Shown here: in pieces, positions 15,756 to 23,953 of the stretch
Layout: every line of letters starts with the position of its first letter
Numbering within the stretch: the stretch's first letter is position 1
NCBI RefSeq assembly: GCF_014596475.1
Contig: NZ_MECJ01000033.1
Location: 62,001 to 126,000, forward strand
Direction: 5' to 3'
Length of the DNA stretch: 64,000 nt
From: Streptomyces sp. CBMA152
GTDB lineage: Bacteria; Actinomycetota; Actinomycetes; Streptomycetales; Streptomycetaceae
Program-made: the position numbers and the translations under genes
The notes under the pieces: model-generated
The model's database searches: none
Told to the model about the DNA's origin: nothing
The model's input: the letters and a program-made list of their open reading frames with translations, nothing else

Positions 15756-16916
15756 ATGAACCGCATGACCACGCCCTGGGGCGAGTACGAGCTGAACCGT
15801 TTTCCTGAGGATCCGCGCGATCAGCTGCGGGCCTGGGATGCTGCCGACGAGTATCTGCTGCGGCATCTGGAGGACACGGGTGCCGACCTCTCGGGGGCCG
15901 TCGTCGCGCTCGGGGACCGGTGGGGGGCCTTGACTACCGTCCTCGCGGCCCGGGGCACCGGCTCGGTCACTCAGATCAGTGAGTCGTTCCTTGGGCAGGA
16001 GGCCACCCGGGCCAACCTGGCTCGCGCCGGGGTGCCGGAGGGCTCCGTAACCCTGCTCTCCACGCACGACGCACCGCCCGCCCGGGTGGACGTGCTGCTC
16101 GTACGGGTGCCGAAGAGCCTGGCGCTCCTGGAGGACCAGCTGCACCGGCTCGCCCCGGCCGTGCACGCGGGGACCGTGGTCGTCGGCACCGGCATGGTGA
16201 AGGACATCCACACCTCGACACTGAAGCTGTTCGAGAAGCTGCTCGGGCCGACGAAGACCTCGCTGGCCGAGAAGAAGGCCCGGCTGATCTTCTGCGAGCC
16301 GGATCCGGAGCTGGTCCGTCCGGTGAACCCGTGGCCGCTGACGTACTCCCTTGAGATGGGCATCGGCCCGGCCTCCGGGCTCGCCGTCGTCAACTACGCG
16401 GGCGTGTTCTGCGCCGACCGCCTCGACATCGGCACCCGCTTCCTGCTCCAGCACATGCCGACGCGTACGGGCCCGGACCGGGTCGTCGACCTCGGCTGCG
16501 GCAACGGCATCGTGGGGACGGCGGCGGCGCTCGCCAACCCCGAGGCCTCGGTGGTGTTCACGGACGAGTCGCACCAGGCGATCGCCTCGGCGCGGGCCAC
16601 GTTCCGGCTCTGCACGGGCGCGGCCCGCGAGGGGGACGCCGAGTTCCGGTTGGGCGACGGGCTGAGCGGGTTCCCGCCGGGCACCGCCGACCTCGTACTC
16701 AACAACCCGCCGTTCCACACCCATCAGGCGACGACCGACCGTACGTCGACGCGGATGTTCACGGACGCGCGCGACGCGCTGCGCGAGGGCGGCGAGCTGT
16801 GGGTGGTCGGCAACCGGCACCTCGGCTACCACCTCAAGCTCCAGCGGCTCTTCGGCAACAGCGAACTCGTCGCCAGCGACCCGAAGTTCGTGGTGCTGCG
16901 CGCGGTCAAGCGCTGA
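15756..16916 (+). CDS. RlmG/RsmC-type class I SAM methyltransferase
   Basis: The 386-aa cytoplasmic protein has a duplicated methyltransferase-like layout: an N-terminal degenerate domain (about residues 1-185) and a C-terminal catalytic domain with motif I VVDLGCGNGIVG (about residues 246-257) and motif IV LNNPPFHTH, the NPPF that flips the target guanine. These features match the 23S rRNA guanine-N2 methyltransferase RlmG and 16S RsmC. Which rRNA position it modifies cannot be read from sequence. The ATG is 9 nt after TAGCCT (15741-15746), so it may be leaderless. A hairpin follows at 16925-16951. Confidence 0.85.
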   Translation: MNRMTTPWGEYELNRFPEDPRDQLRAWDAADEYLLRHLEDTGADLSGAVVALGDRWGALTTVLAARGTGSVTQISESFLGQEATRANLARAGVPEGSVTLLSTHDAPPARVDVLLVRVPKSLALLEDQLHRLAPAVHAGTVVVGTGMVKDIHTSTLKLFEKLLGPTKTSLAEKKARLIFCEPDPELVRPVNPWPLTYSLEMGIGPASGLAVVNYAGVFCADRLDIGTRFLLQHMPTRTGPDRVVDLGCGNGIVGTAAALANPEASVVFTDESHQAIASARATFRLCTGAAREGDAEFRLGDGLSGFPPGTADLVLNNPPFHTHQATTDRTSTRMFTDARDALREGGELWVVGNRHLGYHLKLQRLFGNSELVASDPKFVVLRAVKR

Positions 16917-16924
16917 CGAGCGGT

Positions 16925-16951
16925 CACCGGGGCGGCCCGTGCGCCCCGGTG
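16925..16951 (+). terminator. Hairpin terminator after the methyltransferase gene
   Basis: CACCGGGGCG pairs with CGCCCCGGTG (10 bp) over a 7-nt loop, starting 9 nt past the stop. A second, smaller hairpin GGGGCG/CGCCCC follows at 16978-16994 before the DUF1996 gene. Confidence 0.7.
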
Positions 16952-17044
16952 TTCCTGGAGATACCTACGAAATAGCCGGGGCGTTGAACGCCCCATGAGC
17001 CACATCCGTATGGAACGACGCGCTGCTTCAAGCGAAGGAGTTCC

Positions 17045-18595
17045 ATGCGACGCTCATCACGCTCATCACGAAAACGCTCGACACTGGCCGGCCGTATGGC
17101 GATTGCCTCGGTCGCCCTGATCCTGGGCGGGGGTGGGCTGGTCGCGGTCAATGTGTATGCCTCTGCCAATGAGGGCCAGTCCGGCCCCGGATCGGGCCAG
17201 AATTCCGGGCAGTTGAATATCGGTCAGCAGATGTCGACCATCAGCTGCCCGGACGTGACCAACAGCCTGCCGGACGTACCCGATCAGGCCCGGCCGCAGG
17301 TCGACCGCGAACTGGCCGACATTGACACGCAGATCACCAACGCGTACGAGAAGTTCGCCTCGAACAAGGACAAGGTCGCCCGGGATCCGGGCTGGGCGGA
17401 CCGGTCCGTCCTGGCGCCGCTGAAGGACAGCCGGGCGGCGTCGCTGAACCGGATCGGCGCCGCCATCGGTCGCGTCGGCGGGCAGCAGCCCCAGGGGCTG
17501 CAGGGGCTCGCGGCGTGCAGTATGCGCGCCGACGACAACGGCGGCGCGGCCGCCGCCAACGGGCAGGCCCAGGGCCAGCAGCAGGGCCAGACCCAAGGTC
17601 AGGGCCAGGCTCAGGGCCAGGGTCAGAACGTCGGTGGGCAGGGGCAGGCCCAGGGCGGAGGCCAAGGGCAGGGGCAGAACGTCGGTGGCCAGGGGCAGGG
17701 CGCCCTCGGGAACGGGCCCTCGAAGAGCGACTTCGTCGACATCCGGTCCGTCCAGCCCAACGTCCGCACCCCCCGCACCCAGCGCAACGGTTCCACCGGT
17801 CTGTTCACCAGTAATTGCGGCGTCAACCAGAACGCCAAACGCAACCCCGACAACGTCATCGTCGCGCCCGGCGTGAGCAATGGCGCCCACCATATGCACG
17901 ACTACGTGGGAAATCAGGCCACCGACGCCTTCTCCAGCGACACCGATCTGGCCAACGGCGGGACGAGCTGCCAGAACCAGGGCGACAAGTCCACGTATTA
18001 CTGGCCGGTGTTGCGGCTGCAGAACGGGCAGAACGAGAACGACGCCAACGCGGACGGCGGCGGCAAGGACCAGAACGTCGGCAAGATTCAGACGCCGGTC
18101 CAGGTCACCATCAAGCTCGCCGGAAGTCCGGTCAGCAAGGTCACCGCGATGCCGCGTTTTCTGCGGATCATCACGGGTGACGCGAAGGCGTTGACCAACG
18201 GTGACGCCAATGCCAACGCGTCATGGAGCTGCACCGGTTTCGAGAACCGTCAGCTCAAGGACAAATACCCGATCTGCCCGCAGGGCAGCAACGTGGTGCG
18301 CACCTTCAAATTCCAGAGCTGCTGGGACGGAAAGAACACCGACAGCGCGAACCACCGGACGCATGTCGCCTTCGCCCAGAAGAACGGCGCGTGCCCGGCC
18401 GGATTCAAGGCGATCCCGCAATTGCAGCAGCGGATCGTGTACGCCGTGCCGCCCGGTCCCGGATTCGCCGTGGACTCGTTTCCCGAGCAGCTCCACAAGC
18501 CTGTCACCGATCACGGTGATTTCATCGACGTCTTCAGCGATTCGCTGATGAGGAAGGTGGTGAACTGCATCAACACGGGGCGCAGTTGCGCCTGA
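17045..18595 (+). CDS. Secreted DUF1996 protein with a Gln/Gly-rich repeat linker
   Basis: The 516-aa product starts with a basic n-region (MRRSSRSSRKRS) and one hydrophobic helix ending near residue 40, a Sec signal peptide or membrane anchor. Residues about 55-165 form a helical domain with two cysteines. Residues about 165-225 are a linker of GQ repeats, including two copies of a GQGQNVGGQGQ unit. From about residue 235 is the DUF1996 domain, with the HHMHDY cluster and several cysteine pairs, found in fungi and actinobacteria as an extracellular protein of unknown activity. ATG 17045 follows GGAG. It is expected to be cell-surface or secreted. Confidence 0.8.
   Translation: MRRSSRSSRKRSTLAGRMAIASVALILGGGGLVAVNVYASANEGQSGPGSGQNSGQLNIGQQMSTISCPDVTNSLPDVPDQARPQVDRELADIDTQITNAYEKFASNKDKVARDPGWADRSVLAPLKDSRAASLNRIGAAIGRVGGQQPQGLQGLAACSMRADDNGGAAAANGQAQGQQQGQTQGQGQAQGQGQNVGGQGQAQGGGQGQGQNVGGQGQGALGNGPSKSDFVDIRSVQPNVRTPRTQRNGSTGLFTSNCGVNQNAKRNPDNVIVAPGVSNGAHHMHDYVGNQATDAFSSDTDLANGGTSCQNQGDKSTYYWPVLRLQNGQNENDANADGGGKDQNVGKIQTPVQVTIKLAGSPVSKVTAMPRFLRIITGDAKALTNGDANANASWSCTGFENRQLKDKYPICPQGSNVVRTFKFQSCWDGKNTDSANHRTHVAFAQKNGACPAGFKAIPQLQQRIVYAVPPGPGFAVDSFPEQLHKPVTDHGDFIDVFSDSLMRKVVNCINTGRSCA
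17560..17710 (+). repeat. In-frame minisatellite coding for GQ-rich linker
   Basis: CAG/GGC-rich codons repeat through the linker; a unit of about 30 bp centred on CAGAACGTCGGTGG occurs twice (about 17622-17645 and 17673-17698), separated by similar degenerate units. Such tracts change length easily by slippage or recombination. Confidence 0.7.
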
Positions 18596-18638
18596 CACAC
18601 AAGGCGCGCACGCGCCTGCATAACCGCTCCCCCTGATG

Positions 18639-18668
18639 GCTCCCCCGGGCTTCTGGGCCCGGGGGAGC
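18639..18668. terminator. Bidirectional hairpin between DUF1996 gene and lipoprotein gene
   Basis: GCTCCCCCGGGC pairs with GCCCGGGGGAGC (12 bp), loop of 6 nt, between two convergent stop codons. Confidence 0.75.
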
Positions 18669-18681
18669 GCCCCCTGCGCGG

Positions 18682-19077
18682 TCAGCTCATGTGGTGGTGT
18701 CCGGAATGGTTGGTCCCGGTCTCGACACTGCCACCGAGCCGACCGCGCAGCGCGTTGACCACGGTCTCGTCGCCGACGGCGACCCATTTGCGGCCCACCA
18801 GATAGGCGCCGCCGTAGTCCTTGGCCCCGTTGATCCACTCCCGCTGGCCCCGGTCCGTGGCGAACGTCGCCAGGACGTAGCGCCCGTCCGAAGTGGTGCA
18901 GTTGGCCTGCCGCAGCTCCGTCGCATTCGTGGAGATCTTCGGCTTGCACGCGGCTTTCGCCGCGATTTCCTCAAGTGTTCCGCCGGTCGCCTTGGGCGCG
19001 TCATCACCGTGTGATCCGCAGCCCGCCGCCAAGGTCATCAATGCCGCCGCCAGGGCCGCTCGTATGAGTTTGCGCAT
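18682..19077 (-). CDS. Small lipoprotein, function unknown
   Basis: The 131-aa product has a lipoprotein signal peptide with lipobox LAAGC (Cys20), so it should be anchored outside the membrane. The mature part begins with two cysteines in a short spacing (AACKPKIST..RQANCTT), which likely form a disulfide, and ends with a His-rich tail (GTNHSGHHHMS) that could bind a metal ion. I do not recognise a named family. It is convergent with the DUF1996 gene and divergent from the GH89 gene. Confidence 0.75.
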   Translation of the reverse strand: MRKLIRAALAAALMTLAAGCGSHGDDAPKATGGTLEEIAAKAACKPKISTNATELRQANCTTSDGRYVLATFATDRGQREWINGAKDYGGAYLVGRKWVAVGDETVVNALRGRLGGSVETGTNHSGHHHMS

Positions 19078-19222
19078 TCTCTTATCGTGCCCTCAACCAC
19101 CGCTTCCCCGTGGGTATTCGGCCATATCAGTGACCTCATTTACCGGTCCCCCGCACCTTTTCGTTACCGTGCGCTCCGCACGCGCCTGTTGTCACCGCAA
19201 CAACACGAGGAGCGCAGAGCCG

Positions 19223-22200
19223 ATGACAGCCGATCTTCCGAAGACCGCCGACCTTTCGAGACGCGTAGTGCTGGAGACCGCCGGTGCGGTGGGGGCCGGG
19301 GCCGCCATCGGGGCCGGGACCGCGACCCCCGCGTACACCGCGAGCCCCACCGACCCCACCCGCGCCGCCCTCACCCGTCTCCTCTCCCACCACGCCGACC
19401 AGATCAACCTCGTCCCGCTGCCCGCCGACGGCCCCGACCGCTTCCGCGTCACCGGCAGCACCGGACGTATCGAGATCGCCGCCACCGGCCCGGCCACCGC
19501 CCTCACCGGCCTGCACTGGTACCTCAAATACACCTGCAAGGCCCATCTGACCTGGGCGGGAAGTCAACTCGACCTGCCGCGGCGGCTGCCCGCGCCCGCC
19601 CGGCCGGTGGAGCGCGCGGCCACCGTCCCGCACCGGTTCGTCTGCAACGACACCCACGACGGCTACACCGGCCCGTACGCCGACTGGCCGCGCTGGGAGC
19701 GGCTGATCGACGTCCTGGCGCTGCACGGCTGCAACGAGGTGCTGGTGACTTCGGGCCAAGAGGCCGTCTACCACCGGCTGTTGCTCGACTTCGGGTACAC
19801 GGACGAGGAGGCGCGCGCGTGGCTGCCCGCGCCCTCGCATCAGCCGTGGTGGCTGCTCCAGAACATGAGCGGGTACGGCGGTCCGCCCTCCCCCGCGCTG
19901 ATCGAGCGCCGCGCGGCGCTGGGCGCGCGGATCACCGCACGGCTGCGGGAACTGGGGATGCGGCCGGTGCTGCCGGGCTACTTCGGGACCGTCCCGGACG
20001 GTTTCGCGTCCCGCAATCCCGGCGCACGGGTCGTCCCGCAGGGCAGCTGGAACGGGCTGCGGCGCCCCGACTGGCTCGATCCGCGCACGGAGGCGTTCCC
20101 CCGGGTCGCGGCCGCCTTCTACCGCCACCAGGCCGAACTCCTCGGCGAGGCACGGCACTTCAAGATGGATCTGCTGCACGAGGGCGGCACCCCGGGCGAC
20201 GTCCCGGTCGCCGACGCGGCCAGGGCCGTCGAGCGCGCCCTGCACACCGCCCGCCCCGGCGCGACCTGGGTGATACTCGGCTGGCAGACCAACCCGCGCC
20301 GGGCCGTCCTCGACGCCGTCGACAGGTCCCGGGTACTGATCGTCGACGGCCTCTCGGACCTCGCCACGGTCACCGACCGCGAGAGCGACTGGGGCAGTAC
20401 GCCGTACGCGTTCGGCACCATCCCGAACTTCGGCGGCCGCACCACCATCGGCGCCAACACCCACCACTGGGCGGCCAAGTTCACCCAGTGGCGCGACCAG
20501 CCGGGCAGCGCGCTGGTGGGCACGGCGTACATGCCGGAGGCCGCCGAGCGCGACCCGGCCGCCTTCGAGCTGTTCAGCGAGCTCGCCTGGCGGACCGAGC
20601 CGGTGGACCGGGAGGCGTGGTTCCGTACGTACGCGGACATCCGGTACGGCGGCGAGGACGGCCACGCGCGCGAGGCGTTCGCCGCGCTCGCCGCCACGGC
20701 GTACCGGCTGACCACCGCCGACGGCCGGCCCGTCGACTCGCTGTTCACCCGCCGCCCGTCCCTCACGGCCGCCGCCGTGACCGCCTTCGACCCGTCGCTC
20801 TTCGACGGCGCGTTCGCCCAACTGATGGCTGTACGGCCCGAGTTGCGCGAGTCGGACGCGTACGCCCACGACCTCACCGACCTCGCCCGCCAGGCGCTCG
20901 CGAACCGCTCCCGGCTGCTGCTGCCACGGCTGCGGCTCGCGTACGAGGAGAAGGACCGGGCCGCCTTCCGCACCCTGAGCAGGCTCTGGCTCAAGCTGAT
21001 GCGGCTCGCGGACGAGATGTCCGGCTGCCACCGGGCGTTCCTGCTCGGCCCCTGGATCGAGGACGCGAAACGGTTCGCTACGAGCGCGCAGGAGGCGGTA
21101 CGCCTGGAGTGGACGGCCCGCACCCTGATCACCACCTGGGCGGACCGCTCGGCGGCCGACAACCTGAGCAACTACGCGGACCGCAATTGGCAGGGCCTGC
21201 TGGCGGATCTCCATCTCCCGCAGTGGCAGGCCTACTTGGACGAGATGGCGGACGCGCTGGCGGACAACCGGCCGCCCCGGCCCTTCGACTGGTACCCGGG
21301 CGAGGAGGCGTGGACGCGGGAGCGTGGCGCGTATCCGGTACGGGCGACGGGCGACCCGTACCGTACGGCCCGGCGTGTGCACGACACCCTCGCGGGCGCC
21401 CCCTACCAGGGCACCGTCACCGTCGCCGCCGACCCGGTGAGCTTCACCCCGGGCTCCACGGGCACGGTCACGGCCGTCTTCCGCAACCTCAACGGGCTGC
21501 GGGCGACGGGCCGCGTCGACTTCACGCTGACCGGACTCGACGCCCGGCCCGAGGACGAGACGTTCCTGCGACGGGTCCCGGCGGCGGGCGTGGGAGCGGT
21601 GCACTGGCGGGTCACCGCACCCGCCGGGCCGCTGACCGTACCGCTGGCGCCGATGCCGTACGAGCTGAGCACGCGGTACGGGCCGGACGGCGAGGACCGG
21701 GTGAGGGCCGTCCAGCGCTCCGCCCTCTGCCTGGCCGCGCCGCTGAGCGCCCGGTGGCGGACGTTCACCAGCAACGACGCGGTCTTCGGCGAACTCGGCG
21801 ACCGGCTCGCGATCAACGGCGGCGGCCAGGACCTGTGGAAGGGCGTGGCCCAGTTCGGCACGGCGTACCGGCCGGGGGCGATGGTGACGGGCACGACCGC
21901 GACCGTGCGCGTCGACTCCCAGGCGGATACGGGGAGTTGGGCCCGCTGCGGGATCGTCGTACGCAATGGATTGGCCGTGCAGGGGGCCGCCGGTTTCGTC
22001 AATCTGGCTGTGACGCCGGGGCAGGGCGTGGTGCTGTCGTACGACGCGGACGGCGACGGGCTGCTCGACACCTACCGGCGCCTGACGGGCGTCCGCGCGC
22101 CGGTGCTGCTGCGCCTGAGCCGGGGCCCGGCCGGGTCGTTCACCGGCACCTGCTCGACCGACGGCGGCGCGAACTGGCGGCCCGTGGCCACCGCGACCGT

Positions 22201-22306
22201 CCCGGCGACGTCCGCGGTCCAGGACGCCGGGGTGTTCATGACGGCGGCGAACGGGGCGGACGGGGTGCGTGGGACGGCGGAGTTCAGTGAGTGGTCGGTG
22301 CGGTAG
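19223..22306 (+). CDS. Secreted GH89 alpha-N-acetylglucosaminidase with extra C-terminal domains
   Basis: The 1027-aa protein starts with a Tat-type signal peptide (LSRRVVL then an Ala/Gly-rich hydrophobic stretch), so it is likely exported folded. Residues about 45-125 match the N-terminal NAGLU domain, and 130-720 the (beta/alpha)8 and helical domains (WPRWERLIDVLALHGCNE, PWWLLQNMSGYGGPPS, WNGLRRPDWLDP). This family hydrolyses terminal alpha-N-acetylglucosamine. The human enzyme has 743 aa; here residues about 725-830 look like a beta-sandwich and about 840-1027 like a second, laminin/CBM-like one (TGSWARCGIVVRNG). The ATG at 19223 follows GAGGAG; the longer upstream frame is non-coding. 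Confidence 0.87.
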   Translation: MTADLPKTADLSRRVVLETAGAVGAGAAIGAGTATPAYTASPTDPTRAALTRLLSHHADQINLVPLPADGPDRFRVTGSTGRIEIAATGPATALTGLHWYLKYTCKAHLTWAGSQLDLPRRLPAPARPVERAATVPHRFVCNDTHDGYTGPYADWPRWERLIDVLALHGCNEVLVTSGQEAVYHRLLLDFGYTDEEARAWLPAPSHQPWWLLQNMSGYGGPPSPALIERRAALGARITARLRELGMRPVLPGYFGTVPDGFASRNPGARVVPQGSWNGLRRPDWLDPRTEAFPRVAAAFYRHQAELLGEARHFKMDLLHEGGTPGDVPVADAARAVERALHTARPGATWVILGWQTNPRRAVLDAVDRSRVLIVDGLSDLATVTDRESDWGSTPYAFGTIPNFGGRTTIGANTHHWAAKFTQWRDQPGSALVGTAYMPEAAERDPAAFELFSELAWRTEPVDREAWFRTYADIRYGGEDGHAREAFAALAATAYRLTTADGRPVDSLFTRRPSLTAAAVTAFDPSLFDGAFAQLMAVRPELRESDAYAHDLTDLARQALANRSRLLLPRLRLAYEEKDRAAFRTLSRLWLKLMRLADEMSGCHRAFLLGPWIEDAKRFATSAQEAVRLEWTARTLITTWADRSAADNLSNYADRNWQGLLADLHLPQWQAYLDEMADALADNRPPRPFDWYPGEEAWTRERGAYPVRATGDPYRTARRVHDTLAGAPYQGTVTVAADPVSFTPGSTGTVTAVFRNLNGLRATGRVDFTLTGLDARPEDETFLRRVPAAGVGAVHWRVTAPAGPLTVPLAPMPYELSTRYGPDGEDRVRAVQRSALCLAAPLSARWRTFTSNDAVFGELGDRLAINGGGQDLWKGVAQFGTAYRPGAMVTGTTATVRVDSQADTGSWARCGIVVRNGLAVQGAAGFVNLAVTPGQGVVLSYDADGDGLLDTYRRLTGVRAPVLLRLSRGPAGSFTGTCSTDGGANWRPVATATVPATSAVQDAGVFMTAANGADGVRGTAEFSEWSVR

Positions 22307-22349
22307 GGGCGGCGGGTCCTGCGTTGTCCGCGTGGCGGATGATGTCGGC

Positions 22350-22913
22350 ATGGATGCCCCTGTGCTCGCACCCGTGTACGTCGGCGGAGTCCAGCTCGGC
22401 GCGTACGCCTCCCGGAAGCTGCTCGACGCCCCCGCCTGCCAGGACCTGCTGCGCGCCTGCTCCACCAACGTCGACAACCTGAGCGCGGGCCGCTGGCCGA
22501 CGCTCGGGCTGAGCGCGTTGGTGGTCGAGGAACCGATGGAACTCCCGTACGCCCTGCTGCTGCTCGCGGTCCTCGGATACGCCGAGTACGCGCGCGGTGC
22601 GTGGTGGACGGCCGGGGTGTTCCTGCTCGGCCACATCGGCGCGACGCTGCTCGTGTACGGCGGGCTCGTCGCCTCCCGCCCCTCCCCGACGACCCGGTCG
22701 GCGCTCGACGTCGGCACGAGCTACGGCTTCTACGGGGTGGCGGGCGCGCTGACGGGCACCCTGCCGCGCGGCCCGTGGCGCACGGGCGCCCGGCTCGCGC
22801 TCCTCGCGCTCAGCGCACGCCCGCTGCTGCGCCGGGAGCGCACGTTCACGGACGCGGGGCACGCGGTGGCGCTGTGCCTGGGGATGGCGGCGTCGTGGGG
22901 TGGTCGGCGGTAA
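22350..22913 (+). CDS. Rhomboid-like integral membrane protein
   Basis: The 187-aa product has about five hydrophobic segments (from residue 65 on: PYALLLLAVLGYAEYA, WWTAGVFLLGHIGATLLVY, GFYGVAGALTG and later ones). DVGTSYGFYGVAGAL lies where rhomboid proteases have GxSG, with Ser but Tyr instead of the second Gly; a later GHAVALCLGMAAS has a His in the last helix. Membrane placement is clear; protease activity is uncertain. ATG 22350 was chosen over earlier codons because the protein reads naturally from MDAPVLAP. It lies 43 nt after the GH89 gene on the same strand. Confidence 0.65.
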   Translation: MDAPVLAPVYVGGVQLGAYASRKLLDAPACQDLLRACSTNVDNLSAGRWPTLGLSALVVEEPMELPYALLLLAVLGYAEYARGAWWTAGVFLLGHIGATLLVYGGLVASRPSPTTRSALDVGTSYGFYGVAGALTGTLPRGPWRTGARLALLALSARPLLRRERTFTDAGHAVALCLGMAASWGGRR

Positions 22914-23004
22914 GGGCTCCGCGGTCTGGTTACGTTTCGTGGCAAACCTGGGCACACATGGACGAGTCCATGTCGCTTCATCCCGTGCAGGAGCCCGTTC
23001 GCCC

Positions 23005-23802
23005 ATGACCGCGATCCCCGCCACCACTGTCGCCAACCTCCGCGATCTGGGCGGCACGCCGCTCGCCGGGGGCCGTACGGTCCGGCCCGGCCTCGTCTTC
23101 CGGGCCGGGGCGCTCGACCGCTACGACCCCGGCGGCGACCCGCGCGTGGCCGCGCTCGGGATCCGTACGGTGATCGACCTCCGTACGGATTCGGAGCGCG
23201 CCGAACGGCCCGACCGGCTGCCCGACGGGGCGCGGCTCGTCGTCGCGGACGCGCTGGCGGACGCGGTGAGCGCGGACGGGGCTCCGGCGGTGGCCGCGCA
23301 GCTGCGGCACGTCCTGGCCGACCCCGTCACCGCCGAACAGCGCCTGGGCCGGGGCCGGGCCGAGGAACTGTTCGCCGAGACCTACCGGGGCCTGGTCTCC
23401 TCACCCGCCGCCCGCACCGCGTACCGCACGCTGCTGCTCGAACTGGCCGCCGAGGACGCGGGCCCGCTGCTCTTCCACTGCACGGCGGGCAAGGACCGTA
23501 CGGGCTGGGGCACGACGATCGTCCTCTCGCTGCTGGGAGCGGATGCGTCGGCGATCGAGCGGGAGTACCTGTCGGTGAACGGCGCGGTGCGTCAGGCGTT
23601 CGCGCCCCTGATCGAGGGCTTCACGGCCCAGGGCGGCGACCCGGAGATCGCGCTGGCCGTGATCGGTGTGGTCCCGGAGTACCTCACGGCTGCGCTGGAC
23701 GAGGTGTCGCTGCGGTACGGGTCGATGGAGGGGTATGTGCGAGAGGGGCTGGGGGTGGGGGACGACGTGGTGGAGCGGATTCGGGGGCGGGTGGTGGGGT
23801 GA
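23005..23802 (+). CDS. Tyrosine-protein phosphatase (Y_phosphatase3 family)
   Basis: The 265-aa cytoplasmic protein begins with a typical family N-terminus (NLRDLGGTPLAGGRTVRPG) and carries the catalytic P-loop HCTAGKDRTGW at about residues 158-168, with Cys159 as nucleophile and Arg165. The family includes bacterial dual tyrosine/phosphoinositide phosphatases such as mycobacterial PtpB (MptpB). Its substrate is unknown. The ATG at 23005 has CAGGAG 11 nt upstream. It lies 91 nt after the rhomboid-like gene on the same strand. Confidence 0.9.
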   Translation: MTAIPATTVANLRDLGGTPLAGGRTVRPGLVFRAGALDRYDPGGDPRVAALGIRTVIDLRTDSERAERPDRLPDGARLVVADALADAVSADGAPAVAAQLRHVLADPVTAEQRLGRGRAEELFAETYRGLVSSPAARTAYRTLLLELAAEDAGPLLFHCTAGKDRTGWGTTIVLSLLGADASAIEREYLSVNGAVRQAFAPLIEGFTAQGGDPEIALAVIGVVPEYLTAALDEVSLRYGSMEGYVREGLGVGDDVVERIRGRVVG

Positions 23803-23953
23803 GGGGTGCGTCGGGGGCGCGCCGGGCCGGGCGCGAGCCTTGAGGAGAGCGGTGCTCTCGGGCGCGCCTCGGCCCACGAGCCACGTCCCGTCCCACGCCT
23901 CCCACCCTGCGGCGACCGGGTGACCATCTCACCATTCGCTCGTTTTGCTGAAC

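Noticed and set aside
19136..22717. Long open frame on the minus strand (over 1000 codons) opposite the GH89 gene
   Set aside because: Its predicted protein is a low-complexity Arg/Ala/Gly/Pro sequence without motifs, the usual antisense shadow of a GC-rich gene. The plus-strand protein has clear GH89 motifs and a good ribosome binding site.
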